The position numbers were made by a program, and so were the translations under genes. From the NCBI RefSeq assembly GCF_003315135.1, contig NZ_QNRK01000006.1, positions 62,001 to 126,000 of the forward strand: a stretch of 64,000 bases of DNA, given 5' to 3'. The stretch's first letter is position 1, and each line of letters begins with the position of its first letter. The notes under the pieces are model-generated. The model was given only the letters and a program-made list of their open reading frames with translations. It did not search any database and was not told the DNA's origin. Origin of the DNA: Roseiarcus fermentans (GTDB taxonomy: Bacteria > Pseudomonadota > Alphaproteobacteria > Rhizobiales > Beijerinckiaceae). Below are positions 44,809 to 55,039 of this stretch, one piece after another.

Positions 44809-45600
44809 ATGGACCTCGGATTGAAGGGCAAGGTCGCGGTCGTGACCGGCGGCAGCGTCGGCATCGGCCTGGCGATCGCGGAAGGGCTCGCCGCCGAAGG
44901 CGTTGTCGTTGTCTTGGCCGCCCGCGACTTCGAGCGCGTTCGCGACGAGGCGGCCCGCATTGCGGCGACCTATCGTGTTCGCGCAGACGCCGTAGCCTGC
45001 GATGTCAGTACACGCGAGGGGACAGACACCCTTATCGAGACCGTAAAAATGTCGCACGGCGGGCCCGACATTCTGATCAACAACGCCGGCGCCGGCTCGA
45101 ACGAGACGGTGGCCGAGGCGCCCGACGACAAGTGGCAGGCCTATTGGGACCTCCACGTCATGGCGGCGGTGCGGCTCGGGCGCGGCCTCGCGCCCCTGAT
45201 GAAGGCGCGCGGCGGCGGCGTCATTCTGCACAACGCCTCGATCTGCGCCGTCCAGCCGCTGTGGTACGAGCCGATCTACAACACGACCAAGGCGGCGCTG
45301 ATGATGTTTTCGAAGTGCCTGTCCGCCGAGCTCGTCGGCGACAACATCCGCGTCAACTGCGTCAACCCCGGCCTCGTCCTGACGCCCGACTGGATCAAGA
45401 CCGCAAAGCAACTCACCGCCGGCACCGGCGGCGACTGGCAAGGTTATCTCGACGGAGTCGCGCGCGAGTTCGCGCCGATCAAACGCTTCGCCACGCCGGC
45501 GGAACTCGCGAACTTCTTCGTTTTCCTGTGCTCGGAGCGCGCCAGCTATTCGGTCGGCTCGACCTACTTTGTCGATGGCGGCTGGCTGAGAACCGTCTGA
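44809..45600 (+). CDS. SDR family oxidoreductase
   Basis: This 263-residue short-chain dehydrogenase has TGGSVGIG (cofactor), NNAGAG, Ser in NASICAVQPLWYEP, catalytic YNTTK and ending DGGWLRTV. The substrate loop (about 187-225, DWIKTAKQLTAGTGGDW) is longer than in the neighbouring SDR, so its substrate should differ. It starts 13 nt after that gene and is last in the polyol operon. A ribitol or other pentitol dehydrogenase would feed the ribulokinase-like enzyme at 34705; that is inference. Confidence 0.9.
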   Translation: MDLGLKGKVAVVTGGSVGIGLAIAEGLAAEGVVVVLAARDFERVRDEAARIAATYRVRADAVACDVSTREGTDTLIETVKMSHGGPDILINNAGAGSNETVAEAPDDKWQAYWDLHVMAAVRLGRGLAPLMKARGGGVILHNASICAVQPLWYEPIYNTTKAALMMFSKCLSAELVGDNIRVNCVNPGLVLTPDWIKTAKQLTAGTGGDWQGYLDGVAREFAPIKRFATPAELANFFVFLCSERASYSVGSTYFVDGGWLRTV

Positions 45601-45614
45601 CGACGGCCACCCGA

Positions 45615-45863
45615 TCAGATCCCCGACGAGGCGCCCTGAGCAGTCTCGCCGGGGAGGCGGATCTGGTTGATGACGCCCACGACGCCCGGCACGTGGCGGA
45701 CGTCCGACTCGGCGCATTGCCTTTGATAGGGCAGGTCGACCTGACCCGACATCGTAACCCAGCCGTCCTTGACCTCGACGGCGACCCGGTGACGGGGCAC
45801 CGCGACGTCCCAATGCAGCGCATTCAACACCTGGGTGCGGACGTCTTCGCGATACGAACCCAT
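45615..45863 (-). CDS. BON domain protein
   Basis: This 82-residue protein is almost entirely one BON domain: DVRTQVLNALHWDVAVPRHR, VEVKDGWVTMSGQVDLPYQR, and VPGVVGVINQIRL. BON domains bind membranes or ligands and occur in OsmY-like stress proteins. There is no signal peptide, so this copy is cytoplasmic. The ATG has GGAGGAAG 6 nt upstream. It converges on the SDR gene with a 14-nt gap. A stress role is plausible. Confidence 0.88.
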   Translation of the reverse strand: MGSYREDVRTQVLNALHWDVAVPRHRVAVEVKDGWVTMSGQVDLPYQRQCAESDVRHVPGVVGVINQIRLPGETAQGASSGI

Positions 45864-46016
45864 CTTGTTCTTCCTCCTCCCGGACCTTCCGCGCCGAGAT
45901 TTGCCTCACCAGCCTCCGGCGCGGCGATCGCCTCGACGAAGTCAAGGCGATAGCGGCCCAGTTGAGCGGAAGTGAGGCCGGGAGGAAACGAAATCAGGCG
46001 CTTCGGGCGGGCCGGT

Positions 46017-47174
46017 TCACATCTGGGGCGGCGAGCCTTCCGGCGCCTCGCGGAGCGCCCGCTCGTCGACGCTCATGGCGTTGCCGCGCCAGACGAAACT
46101 GTCCCCGCGCCAACCTTCGGCCCACAGCAGCGGCAGAAGGAGATCGCGTGCGATCCAGGCGGGCGGGCTCAGCCAGCCGAGCGGCCAGCCCGCGACGAAG
46201 GCGAGCAGGGCTTCGAGCGCATACCAGAAGACGGCTGCGAGAAACGCGCTCACCCAGGGGCTCGAGCCGAACTCCGGCGCCGCGAAAGCCGCCGCGACGA
46301 TCAACACCAGGCTGGTGGTGAGGATTTCTGGCGCGAAATGGGCCGGGAACGTCGCGCGCCGCAGCCGCGCCCAGCGCAACTGACGGCCCCACACGTCTTT
46401 CAGCTTGCGGGCTCCGAGCGGTTGCTGGAACGGTTCGTTGACGAGGTGGGCGCTCAGGCCTTGCCTGTGGACCAGTTTGGTCGAGGCCGCGTCCTCGGCG
46501 ATTTCCGCGCCGAGCGCCTCGATGCCGCCGCCGGCTTCGAGAATGTCGCGCCGCCAGAGCATCGTCTTGCCCTGCGCGAAGCCGAACCCGGCGGCCTCGG
46601 CCGCATATTGCCAGCGCGCCTCGTAGGTGTTGAGGAACGCGCACTCGATCTCCGCGCCGAACGTCTCGGGCATCGAGCCGATCGGGGGGGCGCAGACGAT
46701 TCCGGTTCCGGCGGTCCAGCGCGCCAGAAGCCGCTGGATGTAGTCGCGCGGCATCAGGACGTTGGAGTCGGCCATGACGAGCCATTCGTGGCGCGCCGCC
46801 TTGAAGCCCTTGACCACATTGTTGAGCTTGGGGTTGGCGCTGACCCGGTCGTCGCCGATCAGGAGTCGGGCCGGACGGTCGGGACGCGCCGCGATCGCGC
46901 CGCGAACGAGCGGCTCGATCGGGTCGTCGGCATTGGCGAGGCAGAAAACGATTTCGTAGTTGGGGTAGTCGAGATCGAAAATCGAGCGCAGCGTCTCGCG
47001 CGAGAACGTCTCCATTCCGCACAGCGGCTGGACGATGGACACCGGCGGCGCGACTTCGGGCGGCGGCAGATGCGCGCCGCGTCGCGTGCAACGACGCAGC
47101 GCCAAAGTCACGCTCACGCCGTGAACGACGCCCGCCGAAACGCAGATTCCGGCCGCAAGTGCGCTGATCGTCAT
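46017..47174 (-). CDS. Ceramide glucosyltransferase-like GT21 enzyme
   Basis: This 385-residue membrane glycosyltransferase has one N-terminal membrane segment, a GT-A domain and about three C-terminal membrane segments. The GT21 signature is complete: PLCGMETFS, FCLANADDP, NPKLNNVVKG, MADSNVLMP and the RQLRW form of the (Q/R)xxRW motif. Family members glucosylate ceramide; the related HpnI acts in hopanoid modification. No hopanoid genes are nearby, so a glycosphingolipid role is a little more likely. It is divergent from gltX across 74 bp. Confidence 0.9.
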   Translation of the reverse strand: MTISALAAGICVSAGVVHGVSVTLALRRCTRRGAHLPPPEVAPPVSIVQPLCGMETFSRETLRSIFDLDYPNYEIVFCLANADDPIEPLVRGAIAARPDRPARLLIGDDRVSANPKLNNVVKGFKAARHEWLVMADSNVLMPRDYIQRLLARWTAGTGIVCAPPIGSMPETFGAEIECAFLNTYEARWQYAAEAAGFGFAQGKTMLWRRDILEAGGGIEALGAEIAEDAASTKLVHRQGLSAHLVNEPFQQPLGARKLKDVWGRQLRWARLRRATFPAHFAPEILTTSLVLIVAAAFAAPEFGSSPWVSAFLAAVFWYALEALLAFVAGWPLGWLSPPAWIARDLLLPLLWAEGWRGDSFVWRGNAMSVDERALREAPEGSPPQM

Positions 47175-47248
47175 TATGCCATTGTACTCAATTGGCGAAT
47201 CCGCGCCAGCAGTATTGCCCGCGCTCCACGACGCTTCTATGAAGGCTC

Positions 47249-48598
47249 ATGAGTCCGGCTCCGATCGTCCGCTTCGCCCCTTCTCCCACCGGGCGCATCC
47301 ACATCGGAAACGCCCGCACGGCCCTGCTGAACTGGCTGTTCGCCCGCCGCAACGGCGGCGTTTTCGTGCTCCGCTTCGACGACACCGACTTCGAACGCTC
47401 CAAGACCGAATACGCCGATTCGATCGAACAGGACCTCGCCTGGCTCGGCGTCGAACCCGATCTCGTCCGGCGACAGTCCGAACGGATGGCGTTCTACGAC
47501 GATGCGGCTGCAAAACTCAAGGCTCTGGGGCGACTCTATCCGGCCTGGGAGACGCCGGAGGAACTCGACCGTCGGCGAAAGCGCCAGCAGGCGCTCGGGC
47601 GCCCGCCGGTCTACGACCGCGCCGCGCTTCGCCTGACCGACGACGATCGCGCCGCGCTCGAGGCCGCAGGCCGGAAGCCTCACTGGCGCTTTCGCCTCGA
47701 TCCCGGAACAGTCCGCTGGACCGATCTGGTGCGCGGGCCGAGCCACATCGACTGCGGCTCGCTGTCCGACCCGGTCCTGCGCCGCGAGAACGGCGCCTAC
47801 CTCTACACTTTGCCCTCGGTTGTGGACGACATCGAACTCGGCGTCACCCACGTGATTCGCGGCGAGGATCACGTCACCAACACCGCCGTGCAGATCCAGT
47901 TGTTCGAGGCGCTCGCCGGAAGGGCCCCCGAGTTCGGCCATCACAACCTTCTGACCGACGCGGCCGGCGAGGGCCTCTCCAAACGCACCGGCGCCCTGTC
48001 GATCGCCTCGTTGCGCGAGAAGGGAGTCGAGCCGCTCGCGGTCGCGGCGCTGGCGGTGCTGGTCGGCTCGGCGGAAGCGGTGCGGCCGGTCGCCTCGCTC
48101 GACGAACTGGCCGGCCTCGTCGATCTCGGCAATCTGTCGCGCGGCGCCGCCCGCTTCGACGAGGCCGAGCTCGACGCGCTCTCGGCGCGGACGCTGCATG
48201 CCGCGCCCTACGCGGCGGTCGCCGACCGGCTCGCCGCCATCGGCGTCGCGGGGTCGAACGCCGAGGCTTTCTGGCAGGCGGTGCGCGGCAACGTCGCCCG
48301 GCTCGCCGACGCGGCCGACTGGCTCGGCGTGGTCGAGGGCGCCGTGGCCCCGGTCGTCGAGGACCCCGCCTTCCTCGCCCTCGCCGCCGACCGTCTGCCC
48401 GCCGGCGACTGGGACCGGACGACCTGGGCCGAATGGACGAACGTCTTGAAGGCGGAGACCGGGCGCAAGGGCCGGGACCTCTATCATCCGCTGCGGCTGG
48501 CGCTGACCGGGCGCGAATCGGGCCCGGAACTGGCGGCGCTGCTTCCGCTGATCGGCCGGGCTAGAGCGACGGCCCGACTACGCGCACCTTCGTCTTGA
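47249..48598 (+). CDS. gltX: Glutamate--tRNA ligase
   Basis: This 449-residue class I synthetase has [16 protein letters not shown] (HIGH-type motif at 18-21), [10 protein letters not shown], the catalytic GEDHVTN and the KMSK-equivalent LSKRTG. The zinc-binding Cys cluster of E. coli GluRS is absent ([17 protein letters not shown]); this and the short length are typical of one of the two alphaproteobacterial GluRS paralogues. One paralogue can charge tRNA-Gln with Glu for the amidotransferase route; which this is cannot be decided here. The 3' end overlaps the convergent DUF2865 gene by 38 nt. Confidence 0.96.
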   Translation: MSPAPIVRFAPSPTGRIHIGNARTALLNWLFARRNGGVFVLRFDDTDFERSKTEYADSIEQDLAWLGVEPDLVRRQSERMAFYDDAAAKLKALGRLYPAWETPEELDRRRKRQQALGRPPVYDRAALRLTDDDRAALEAAGRKPHWRFRLDPGTVRWTDLVRGPSHIDCGSLSDPVLRRENGAYLYTLPSVVDDIELGVTHVIRGEDHVTNTAVQIQLFEALAGRAPEFGHHNLLTDAAGEGLSKRTGALSIASLREKGVEPLAVAALAVLVGSAEAVRPVASLDELAGLVDLGNLSRGAARFDEAELDALSARTLHAAPYAAVADRLAAIGVAGSNAEAFWQAVRGNVARLADAADWLGVVEGAVAPVVEDPAFLALAADRLPAGDWDRTTWAEWTNVLKAETGRKGRDLYHPLRLALTGRESGPELAALLPLIGRARATARLRAPSS

Positions 48599-49826
48599 CG
48601 CCGTCCGGGCCGGTTTGGGTCACGGTCTGGCCCTGCGTCTCACTGTAGAACGCGCCGCCGGAGCGCCCCGTTCCGCCCGCAATGCCCGAGGTCTCGCGGC
48701 TGACCGTCGCCGCCGCGGCGCTGAGGGCTGCATTCTCGCCGTTGGCGTTGAGGCGCTGTCCGGCGTCGGTCAGGCTCTGACTGTCGGACGGAGCGCCCGC
48801 CGCCCCGGAGTCGACGGCTGGATTCGCATCGAGCGTTGCGGGCGCGGGCTTGCCGCCCTTGCTCAGCTTCGCCTTGGCGTCGACGGAGGCCTTCGAGACG
48901 ATCGGGCGGGAGAGTTCGATCGACTTCTCGGGGGTCACCAGGATGTCCTTCGCCTCGTGGCCGTATTTCGCCTCGGCCGCGGCCAGCGCCTGCGCCCAGC
49001 TCTCCCCCTTGCGCCGGCACGAGCAGGTGGGATCGAAGGTCTGCTGAAACTTCAGCGCGTTGGGCATGTCGACGTAGCGCTGGCCGGCGAGCGACACGGC
49101 CTGCTCGATCGTGCCGCCGAACGGGAAGGAATAAAGCTGGACGTCGGCGTTGGGGCAGAGCGACCGGCACACGTCCTCGAGACGGCCGCCCGCGCCGGAG
49201 TAGGAGACCGGGAAGAAGCTGCCGTCGCAGGTGCGCACGCACACGGCGTACGAACCCGCCGAGACGTTGGCTGTCTTCTTTTCCTTGTCGATCGACTTCT
49301 CGATCGTTTGTTGCTGCTGGTCCGGCGACAGGGTTTCCGGATTGATGGGCTGATAAGGGTCTTGAGGCTTGGCCCCGCCGCCGAACAACGCCTCGAAGAA
49401 GTTGCGCGGCTGCTGGGGCGCGTCCGCGCATTCGGAATTGTAGCGCGCGACGAGCGCCCCGCGGCCGCCGCCCGCGCGGCCCTCGAGATCGGAGACGCTC
49501 GCCTGCAGGCGGGCGATCTGGCCCTTGATCTCGCCGCACTGGGGCGGAGGCTCCGAGCCGAAGAACAGGAATTTTTGGTTGCTGCAGCCGATCGAGTTGG
49601 CATAGGCGTTGGTGCGGGCGAGTTCGGCCCGCTGGCGCGACGCCGCGGCGGAGGCCTGACCGTCGCCGCGCGCCGAAGCAATCGCCGCCCTCAGGCGCGC
49701 GCATTCCGTGCTCTCGGCATAGGCGGTCGTCGCAGTGAGAAGCCCCGCCGCCGTCGCGAACGCCGCGATGGCCAGCCGAACCGCTGAAGACTTGCGCGAG
49801 CCGCGCGCGTTCTGATGTTCTGCCAT
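48561..49826 (-). CDS. Secreted DUF2865 family protein
   Basis: This 421-residue exported protein has a signal peptide after a positively charged start (about 1-37, ending AYAE). The DUF2865 core (about 55-285) has many conserved Cys: [65 protein letters not shown] and [14 protein letters not shown]. The C-terminal third is low-complexity Ala/Gly/Ser. The family is restricted mainly to Hyphomicrobiales and has no established function; the Cys pairs suggest a disulphide-rich envelope protein. Confidence 0.9.
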   Translation of the reverse strand: MAEHQNARGSRKSSAVRLAIAAFATAAGLLTATTAYAESTECARLRAAIASARGDGQASAAASRQRAELARTNAYANSIGCSNQKFLFFGSEPPPQCGEIKGQIARLQASVSDLEGRAGGGRGALVARYNSECADAPQQPRNFFEALFGGGAKPQDPYQPINPETLSPDQQQQTIEKSIDKEKKTANVSAGSYAVCVRTCDGSFFPVSYSGAGGRLEDVCRSLCPNADVQLYSFPFGGTIEQAVSLAGQRYVDMPNALKFQQTFDPTCSCRRKGESWAQALAAAEAKYGHEAKDILVTPEKSIELSRPIVSKASVDAKAKLSKGGKPAPATLDANPAVDSGAAGAPSDSQSLTDAGQRLNANGENAALSAAAATVSRETSGIAGGTGRSGGAFYSETQGQTVTQTGPDGVKTKVRVVGPSL

Positions 49827-49883
49827 CGCTTTACCGTCTAGAACCCCAGCCCGGCGCGCACGGGTCGTCGTTTTCGCTCGTGC

Positions 49884-49902
49884 CCGGGCGCGCGAAGCCC
49901 GG
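49884..49902. repeat. Extragenic palindrome in the DUF2865-glyS gap
   Basis: CCGGGC / GCCCGG with a 7-nt GCGCGAA loop, between the start of the DUF2865 gene and the end of glyS. It could end glyS transcription, but its look matches other GC-rich palindromes in this window. The rest of the 141-bp gap shows nothing else. Confidence 0.4.
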
Positions 49903-49967
49903 CCCTTAGACCCCGAGATCGCGGCGCTAACATGGCGAATGCCGCGAGCGCCGCGGGGCTCGACGCG

Positions 49968-52241
49968 CTACCCCGCCACCCTGGAGAAATCCGCGACCGC
50001 ATGGACCGCGTCGCGCAGCTCGCCGAGCAGCCTCAGGCGGTTGAGCCTGAGCCCGGAATCCTCGGCGTTGACCGTCACGTCGAGGAAGAAGGCGTCCACG
50101 GGAGCGCGCAGGCTCGCCAGCGCCCGCATCGCGCCCTCGAAATCCTCGCGGCCGACCCGCTCCCGCGCCGCGGCCCCGGCGGCGGCCAGGGTGTCGGCGA
50201 GGTCCCGCTCGGCCGGCAGGACGAGCTTGGCCGGGTCGTGCGGGCCCGCGAAGGCGCCGACGCCGTCACGTCTCTCCTCGGCGCGCAAGATGTTGGCGGC
50301 GCGGCGGTATCCGGCGAGCAGGTTCTGGCCGTCCTCGGTTTCCAGCAGGCGGCCGAGCGCCTCGACCCGCCAGACGACCATCAGGAGGTCGTCCTGGCCG
50401 GGAAGGGCGTAGACGGCGTCGATCAGGTCGTGCCGCGCCCCCTTGTCGCGCAGGTAGACTTTGAGCCGATCGGCGAAGAAGTCGACGAGGCTGCGGGTGA
50501 CGGCGGCCAGTTTGGCGTCGTTGGGCGGTTCGGCGCGGCGCGCGGCGCGCGAAACGGCGCCGACGATCTCGTCGAGCTCCGGCCCTTTCGGAAATCCGCG
50601 CTTGCCGAGCGACTGGACGACGGCGCCGGCTTCGTCCTCGCGCGCGAACTCGACGTCGAGCAGCGCGCCCCAGACGGCTGCGGTCAGGGGGCCGGCGAGC
50701 GGCAGCCGCAGCCCGTTTTCCAGCACGATGCGGATGACGCCGAGGGCGGCGCGCCTGAGCGCGTACGGGTCCTTGCTGCCGGTCGGCTTCTCGTCGATGG
50801 CCCAAAAGGAGCCGAGCGTATCGAGCTTGTCGGCCAGCGCGACGGCGATCGACACCGGAGAGGTCGGAAACCGGTCGCCCGGGCCCTGCGGCTTGTAATG
50901 CTCCTCGATCGCGTCGGCGACGCTCGCCTCCTCGCCCTGACGGGTGGCGTAATAGCGGCCCATCAGACCCTGCAGCTCGGGGAACTCGCCGACCATTTCG
51001 GTGACGAGATCGGCCTTGGCGAGGCGCGCGGCGCGCGCGGCGAGTTCGATGTCGGCGCCGACCCTCGGGGCGAGCTCGCGGGCGAGCGCCTCGATGCGCT
51101 CGATACGCTCGGCCTGGGTTCCGAGCTTCTCGTGGAAGACGATTCCCAGCGCCTCGAGCTTGGCGAGGCGCTGGTCGAGCGGCCTTTCGGCCTTGTCCTT
51201 GTAGTCCGGCAGGTCGTGGAGGTCGGTCAGCCAGAAGTGGCGGGCGTCCGACAGGCGGGCGCGCACCACGCGGGCGTTGCCGGCGGCGATCGCCGCACCG
51301 CCGTCGCTGGCGACCAGATTGGCGACGAGGAGGAACCGATTGGCGAGCGTTCCGTCCGCCCGTTTCAGCACGAAGCACTTCTGGTTGGCGCGGATGGTCG
51401 CGCGGATGACCTCGGGCGGAATGTCGAGGAACTCTTCCTCGAACTGGCCCATGAGCACGACCGGCCATTCGACCAGGCCCGCGACTTCCTCGAGCAGGGC
51501 CTCGTCCTCGATCAGCTCGAGCCCCTGGGCGAAAGCGAGGTTCCGGGCGTCCGCCGCGATGATCGCCTTGCGCCGGTCGGCGTCGAGCACGACCTTGCCC
51601 TTCTGGAGCGCATCGACGTAGTCGTCGTAACGACGAACTGCGATCGGCGCCGGCGCCATAAAGCGGTGGCCCCAGGTGAATTCTCCGGATTCGATCCCGT
51701 CGACGGCGAACGGCACGACCTCGGCGGCGTCATGCTGGGCGCCGAGGGTGCAGAGAATGCCGCGCAGCGGGCGCACCCAGCGCAGGGCGTCGGGCCTCGT
51801 CGAGGCCTTGCCCCAGCGCATCGACTTCGGCCACGGGAAGGCGCGCACCACGGCCGGCACGATCTCGGCCACCGCTTCGGCGGTCGAGCGGCCCGGCTTC
51901 TCGATCACGGCGACGTAAAACGCGCCCTTCTTCGGGTCGTTCTCGATGGTCGCGTCCTCGATGCGGGACAGGCCGGCGCTCTTCAGGAATCCCTGGATCG
52001 CCGCGTCGGGCGCGCCGACGCGCGGGCCTTTTCGCTCCTCGCGCAGGGTGGGCTGGGCCCCGGGAAGCCCGACCACGTGCAGCGCGAGTCGCCGCGGCGT
52101 CACGAACGCCTGCGCGCCCTCGTAAGTCAGGCTGCGCTCGACGAGCGCGTTGGTGATCAGCCGCTTGAGGTCGTCGGCCGCCTGCCGCTGCATGCGGGCG
52201 GGGATTTCTTCGGAGAACAGTTCGAGAAGCAGGTCGGGCAT
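49968..52241 (-). CDS. glyS: Glycine--tRNA ligase beta subunit
   Basis: This 757-residue beta subunit of the heterotetrameric (alpha2beta2) glycyl-tRNA synthetase supplies tRNA binding. It starts in the typical way, [18 protein letters not shown], and has [33 protein letters not shown], and the HD-like region and C-terminal anticodon-binding domain ending [19 protein letters not shown] then LLGEL. It is slightly longer than E. coli GlyS, as usual in alphaproteobacteria. Two small genes separate it from glyQ, its obligate partner. Confidence 0.97.
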   Translation of the reverse strand: MPDLLLELFSEEIPARMQRQAADDLKRLITNALVERSLTYEGAQAFVTPRRLALHVVGLPGAQPTLREERKGPRVGAPDAAIQGFLKSAGLSRIEDATIENDPKKGAFYVAVIEKPGRSTAEAVAEIVPAVVRAFPWPKSMRWGKASTRPDALRWVRPLRGILCTLGAQHDAAEVVPFAVDGIESGEFTWGHRFMAPAPIAVRRYDDYVDALQKGKVVLDADRRKAIIAADARNLAFAQGLELIEDEALLEEVAGLVEWPVVLMGQFEEEFLDIPPEVIRATIRANQKCFVLKRADGTLANRFLLVANLVASDGGAAIAAGNARVVRARLSDARHFWLTDLHDLPDYKDKAERPLDQRLAKLEALGIVFHEKLGTQAERIERIEALARELAPRVGADIELAARAARLAKADLVTEMVGEFPELQGLMGRYYATRQGEEASVADAIEEHYKPQGPGDRFPTSPVSIAVALADKLDTLGSFWAIDEKPTGSKDPYALRRAALGVIRIVLENGLRLPLAGPLTAAVWGALLDVEFAREDEAGAVVQSLGKRGFPKGPELDEIVGAVSRAARRAEPPNDAKLAAVTRSLVDFFADRLKVYLRDKGARHDLIDAVYALPGQDDLLMVVWRVEALGRLLETEDGQNLLAGYRRAANILRAEERRDGVGAFAGPHDPAKLVLPAERDLADTLAAAGAAARERVGREDFEGAMRALASLRAPVDAFFLDVTVNAEDSGLRLNRLRLLGELRDAVHAVADFSRVAG

Positions 52242-52263
52242 GGGGATCGGGCCTGTTGAGCGC

Positions 52264-52740
52264 TCATCGTCGCGATCGGGCGACGAGCAGCACGGCTAAT
52301 CTTTGTTTCGCATCCGGCGCTAGGGCGTCGACGAAGCCGATCGTCTCTCGTGCGAGCGTCACGAACTGCTGGGCTTCAGCGCGGGTGAAGCGGCCGGCGG
52401 CGCCTCTGTCGAACTCGGGGTGCGGGTCGATGCTGTAGTCGGCCCAGTGTCTCGCCTCTTGCAGGCGTTTGAAGTTGTCGCCGAGCGGCGAACCGAACTC
52501 GACGTGCCCGAGCAACGCATTGCGGGCGTGCCCGTGGTCGATCGCGCGGTAAACGGACCTGAAGCTGTCCGAGGCCGGCTTAGAACGCGCAATCCGCTCG
52601 GCGCACAGAGCGGCAAGTCGTGCGAACAATGCGTAGTATGAAGTCGAGACCGAACGTCTCAAGTTCGCGCCCGCCCGTGGAAAATCGACACTCGCGAGCA
52701 AGTCGGCGGTCGCCAGCATGTTATCCGCCAATGTTGTCAC
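52264..52740 (-). CDS. HEPN-like domain protein
   Basis: This 158-residue all-helical protein resembles the HEPN/UPF0332 family: [18 protein letters not shown] matches the conserved helix with Tyr-Tyr, and [14 protein letters not shown] matches the C-terminal R..ADY helix. The middle has RAIDHGH, a possible RNase-type R-x(n)-H motif. HEPN proteins are often toxins or RNA-processing enzymes paired with an antitoxin. The GTG start has AGGAG 9 nt upstream. It sits between glyS and an unknown small acidic-protein gene, 12 nt away. The DNA looks less GC-rich than its flanks, hinting at insertion. Confidence 0.7.
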   Translation of the reverse strand: MTTLADNMLATADLLASVDFPRAGANLRRSVSTSYYALFARLAALCAERIARSKPASDSFRSVYRAIDHGHARNALLGHVEFGSPLGDNFKRLQEARHWADYSIDPHPEFDRGAAGRFTRAEAQQFVTLARETIGFVDALAPDAKQRLAVLLVARSRR

Positions 52741-52752
52741 GCAGGATCGCTC

Positions 52753-53067
52753 CTAATCTTCCGGCAGAGGCTCGAATTCGTCCTCGTCATCAAAGGACCT
52801 GTCGATGTCGAGCGCATCAAAATAGAGGTAGGGGAAACGCGGATTGCCGAGATCGGTCAGAGTCTCCCGAAGTCTTCGTGTCAACTGGCTCTGTCTTCGA
52901 GCATCAGGAATATCCTTTTCCGACGTCATCGACACGGAGATCGAATAGGCCGGCTCATCGGCGTGATCGAGATAAGGGGTTACGCGCACACTGGAGATTC
53001 GCTCCGCGCCGAGGCTGTCCTCGATGATCCGCTTCAGCTCGGCTACGGTCTCGACTTGGTCGGTCAT
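52753..53067 (-). CDS. Small acidic protein of unknown function, HEPN partner candidate
   Basis: This 104-residue protein matches no family I know. It looks like an alpha-beta fold: an N-terminal helix (ETVAELKRIIEDSLGAE), two strands (ISSVRVTPYL, PAYSISVSMTS), a basic helix (RRQSQLTRRLRETLTDLG), a strand and a strongly acidic tail (DIDRSFDDEDEFEPLPED). It lacks the GSxxxG...DxD pattern of MNT nucleotidyltransferases, the usual HEPN partners. ATG 53067 is chosen because AGGAG lies 6 nt upstream; the ATG at 53073 would abut it. It precedes the HEPN-like gene in the same direction, the order of many antitoxin-toxin pairs. Confidence 0.7.
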   Translation of the reverse strand: MTDQVETVAELKRIIEDSLGAERISSVRVTPYLDHADEPAYSISVSMTSEKDIPDARRQSQLTRRLRETLTDLGNPRFPYLYFDALDIDRSFDDEDEFEPLPED

Positions 53068-53076
53068 CGCCATCTC

Positions 53077-53997
53077 CTAAGCCCCCCCTCCCGCCGTCTT
53101 GAGCCAGGCCGCCCCGCAGGCCTTGGCGAGGTCGCGCACGCGCAGAATGTAGCTCTGGCGCTCCGTCACCGAGATCACCCCGCGCGCGTCGAGCAGGTTG
53201 AAGGCGTGGCTCGCCTTGATGCACTGGTCGTAGGCGGGCAGGGCCATGAGATGCCGGTCGCCGTCGGCGCCGCGCTCGAGCAGCGACCGGCATTCGCTCT
53301 CCGCGTCCTTGAAATGCTGGAATAGGATCGCGGTGTCGGCGTGCTCGAAGTTGAAGCGGGAATATTCCTGCTCCGCCTGCTTGAAGACGTCGCCGTAGCT
53401 GACCTTGTCGTCGCCGTCGCGGCCGTTGAAATTGATGTCGTAGATGCTGTCGACGCCCTGCACGTACATGGCGAGGCGCTCGAGTCCGTAGGTCAGTTCG
53501 CCCGCGACCGGCGCGCATTCGAACCCCGCCACCTGCTGGAAATAGGTGAACTGGGACACTTCCATCCCGTCGCACCAGCATTCCCAACCCAAGCCCCAGG
53601 CGCCGAGCGTCGGGGATTCCCAGTCGTCCTCGACGAAGCGCACGTCGTGGACGTGCATATCGATCCCGATCGCGCGCAGCGACTCGAGATAGAGGTCCTG
53701 CAGGTTCTCGGGCGAAGGCTTCAGGATCGCCTGAAACTGATAATAATGCTGGAGTCGATTGGGGTTCTCGCCGTAGCGCCCGTCCTTCGGTCGGCGCGAG
53801 GGCTGCACGTAGGCCGCGTTCCACGGCCGCGGCCCGAGCGAACGCAGCGTGGTCGCCGGATGGAAGGTGCCGGCGCCGACTTCCATGTCGTAGGGCTGCA
53901 GGATGACGCAGCCCTGCCGCGCCCAGAAGGTCTGCAGCGTCAGGATCAGACCCTGGAAGGATTGTGTCGGATCGAGAGCGGGATCGGCGGGCGTCAT
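53077..53997 (-). CDS. glyQ: Glycine--tRNA ligase alpha subunit
   Basis: This 306-residue catalytic alpha subunit has the highly conserved [64 protein letters not shown] and [17 protein letters not shown] segments. It makes glycyl-adenylate and pairs with GlyS. ATG 53997 is used because the longer frame upstream is a low-complexity extension without homologous features. It is divergent from rph across 268 bp that should hold both promoters. Confidence 0.97.
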   Translation of the reverse strand: MTPADPALDPTQSFQGLILTLQTFWARQGCVILQPYDMEVGAGTFHPATTLRSLGPRPWNAAYVQPSRRPKDGRYGENPNRLQHYYQFQAILKPSPENLQDLYLESLRAIGIDMHVHDVRFVEDDWESPTLGAWGLGWECWCDGMEVSQFTYFQQVAGFECAPVAGELTYGLERLAMYVQGVDSIYDINFNGRDGDDKVSYGDVFKQAEQEYSRFNFEHADTAILFQHFKDAESECRSLLERGADGDRHLMALPAYDQCIKASHAFNLLDARGVISVTERQSYILRVRDLAKACGAAWLKTAGGGA

Positions 53998-54265
53998 GTC
54001 CGGCGGGCCTTGTGGAAAGGGAAGGCGGCGGAACCTAGTGACCCGGGGCGGCGGGGTCAATGATCGACCCGTGCAGCCGGGCGGCGCATCCGTGCGGCGT
54101 CGCAGGCGCGACGGCGCGATCCAGCGTTGATGCGCAGGCGCTCGCGGCCCCGCGTCGCGACCCGGCGGGCTCGAGGCCGCTCGCGAAGATGACGCAGGCG
54201 CCCGCATTGCGCCGCCCGCGCGCTGCCGCTAAAGCCGGACCACGTTTACGAAAAGGCATGTGTCC

Positions 54266-54979
54266 ATGCGTCCTTCCAAACGCGCCGCCGACGAGATGCG
54301 CAAAGTCAGCTTCGAGCGCGGGGTCGCCCGCTATGCGGAAGGCTCGTGCCTGGTGCGGTTCGGCGACACCCAGGTGTTGTGCGCGGCCTCGCTCGAGGAC
54401 AAGCCGCCGCCGTGGCTGCGTGGCCAGGGGAGGGGCTGGGTGACGGCCGAATACGCCATGCTGCCGCGCGCCACCCTGACCCGCAGCCGGCGCGAATCGT
54501 CCACCGGCCGCGTGTCCGGCCGCACCCAGGAGATCCAGCGGCTGATCGGACGGTCCCTGCGCGCGGTGGTGGACCTGCCCAAGCTCGGCGAGCGGCAGAT
54601 CACCATCGACTGCGACGTGCTCCAGGCCGACGGCGGCACCCGCACCGCCTCGATCACCGGCGCCTGGATCGCGTTGCGCGACTGCGTCCAGTGGATGGTG
54701 CAGCGCTCCATTCTCAAGGACAGCGTGATCAAGGACCACGTCGCCGCGGTGTCCTGCGGCATCGTCGCCGGAGAAGCGGCGCTCGACCTCGACTACGCCG
54801 AGGATTCGAACGCCGAGACCGACGCCAACTTCGTCATGACCGGCAGGGGCGGCCTCGTCGAGGTGCAGGGCTCGGCGGAGGGCGCGCCGTTCAGCGAGGC
54901 GGAGCTCTTGAAGATGCTGGCGCTGGCGCGTGGCGGGATCGACACTCTGGTGGCGATGCAGAAGGCGGCGATCGGGTAG
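54266..54979 (+). CDS. rph: Ribonuclease PH
   Basis: This 237-residue phosphorolytic 3' exoribonuclease trims tRNA precursors. Conserved features are [12 protein letters not shown] at the start, the [10 protein letters not shown] segment, [19 protein letters not shown], the [18 protein letters not shown] region with phosphate-binding Arg residues, and [20 protein letters not shown] with the catalytic Asp. ATG 54266 is preferred to GTG 54260 because AAAAGG stands 9 nt before it and it matches the family N-terminus. Confidence 0.97.
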   Translation: MRPSKRAADEMRKVSFERGVARYAEGSCLVRFGDTQVLCAASLEDKPPPWLRGQGRGWVTAEYAMLPRATLTRSRRESSTGRVSGRTQEIQRLIGRSLRAVVDLPKLGERQITIDCDVLQADGGTRTASITGAWIALRDCVQWMVQRSILKDSVIKDHVAAVSCGIVAGEAALDLDYAEDSNAETDANFVMTGRGGLVEVQGSAEGAPFSEAELLKMLALARGGIDTLVAMQKAAIG

Positions 54980-55039
54980 CGCGCCGCTGGCGCTGTCGTC
55001 CGCCCAAAGACAGACGCGGTCCGGCCGCGGGCTGCGCCC

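Noticed and set aside
42465-44960. 831-codon minus-strand frame opposite mtlK and the SDR genes
   Set aside because: Shadow of well-recognised dehydrogenases; no family features.
49932-52259. 775-codon plus-strand frame opposite glyS
   Set aside because: Full-length GlyS is clear on the minus strand; the plus frame is antisense read-through.
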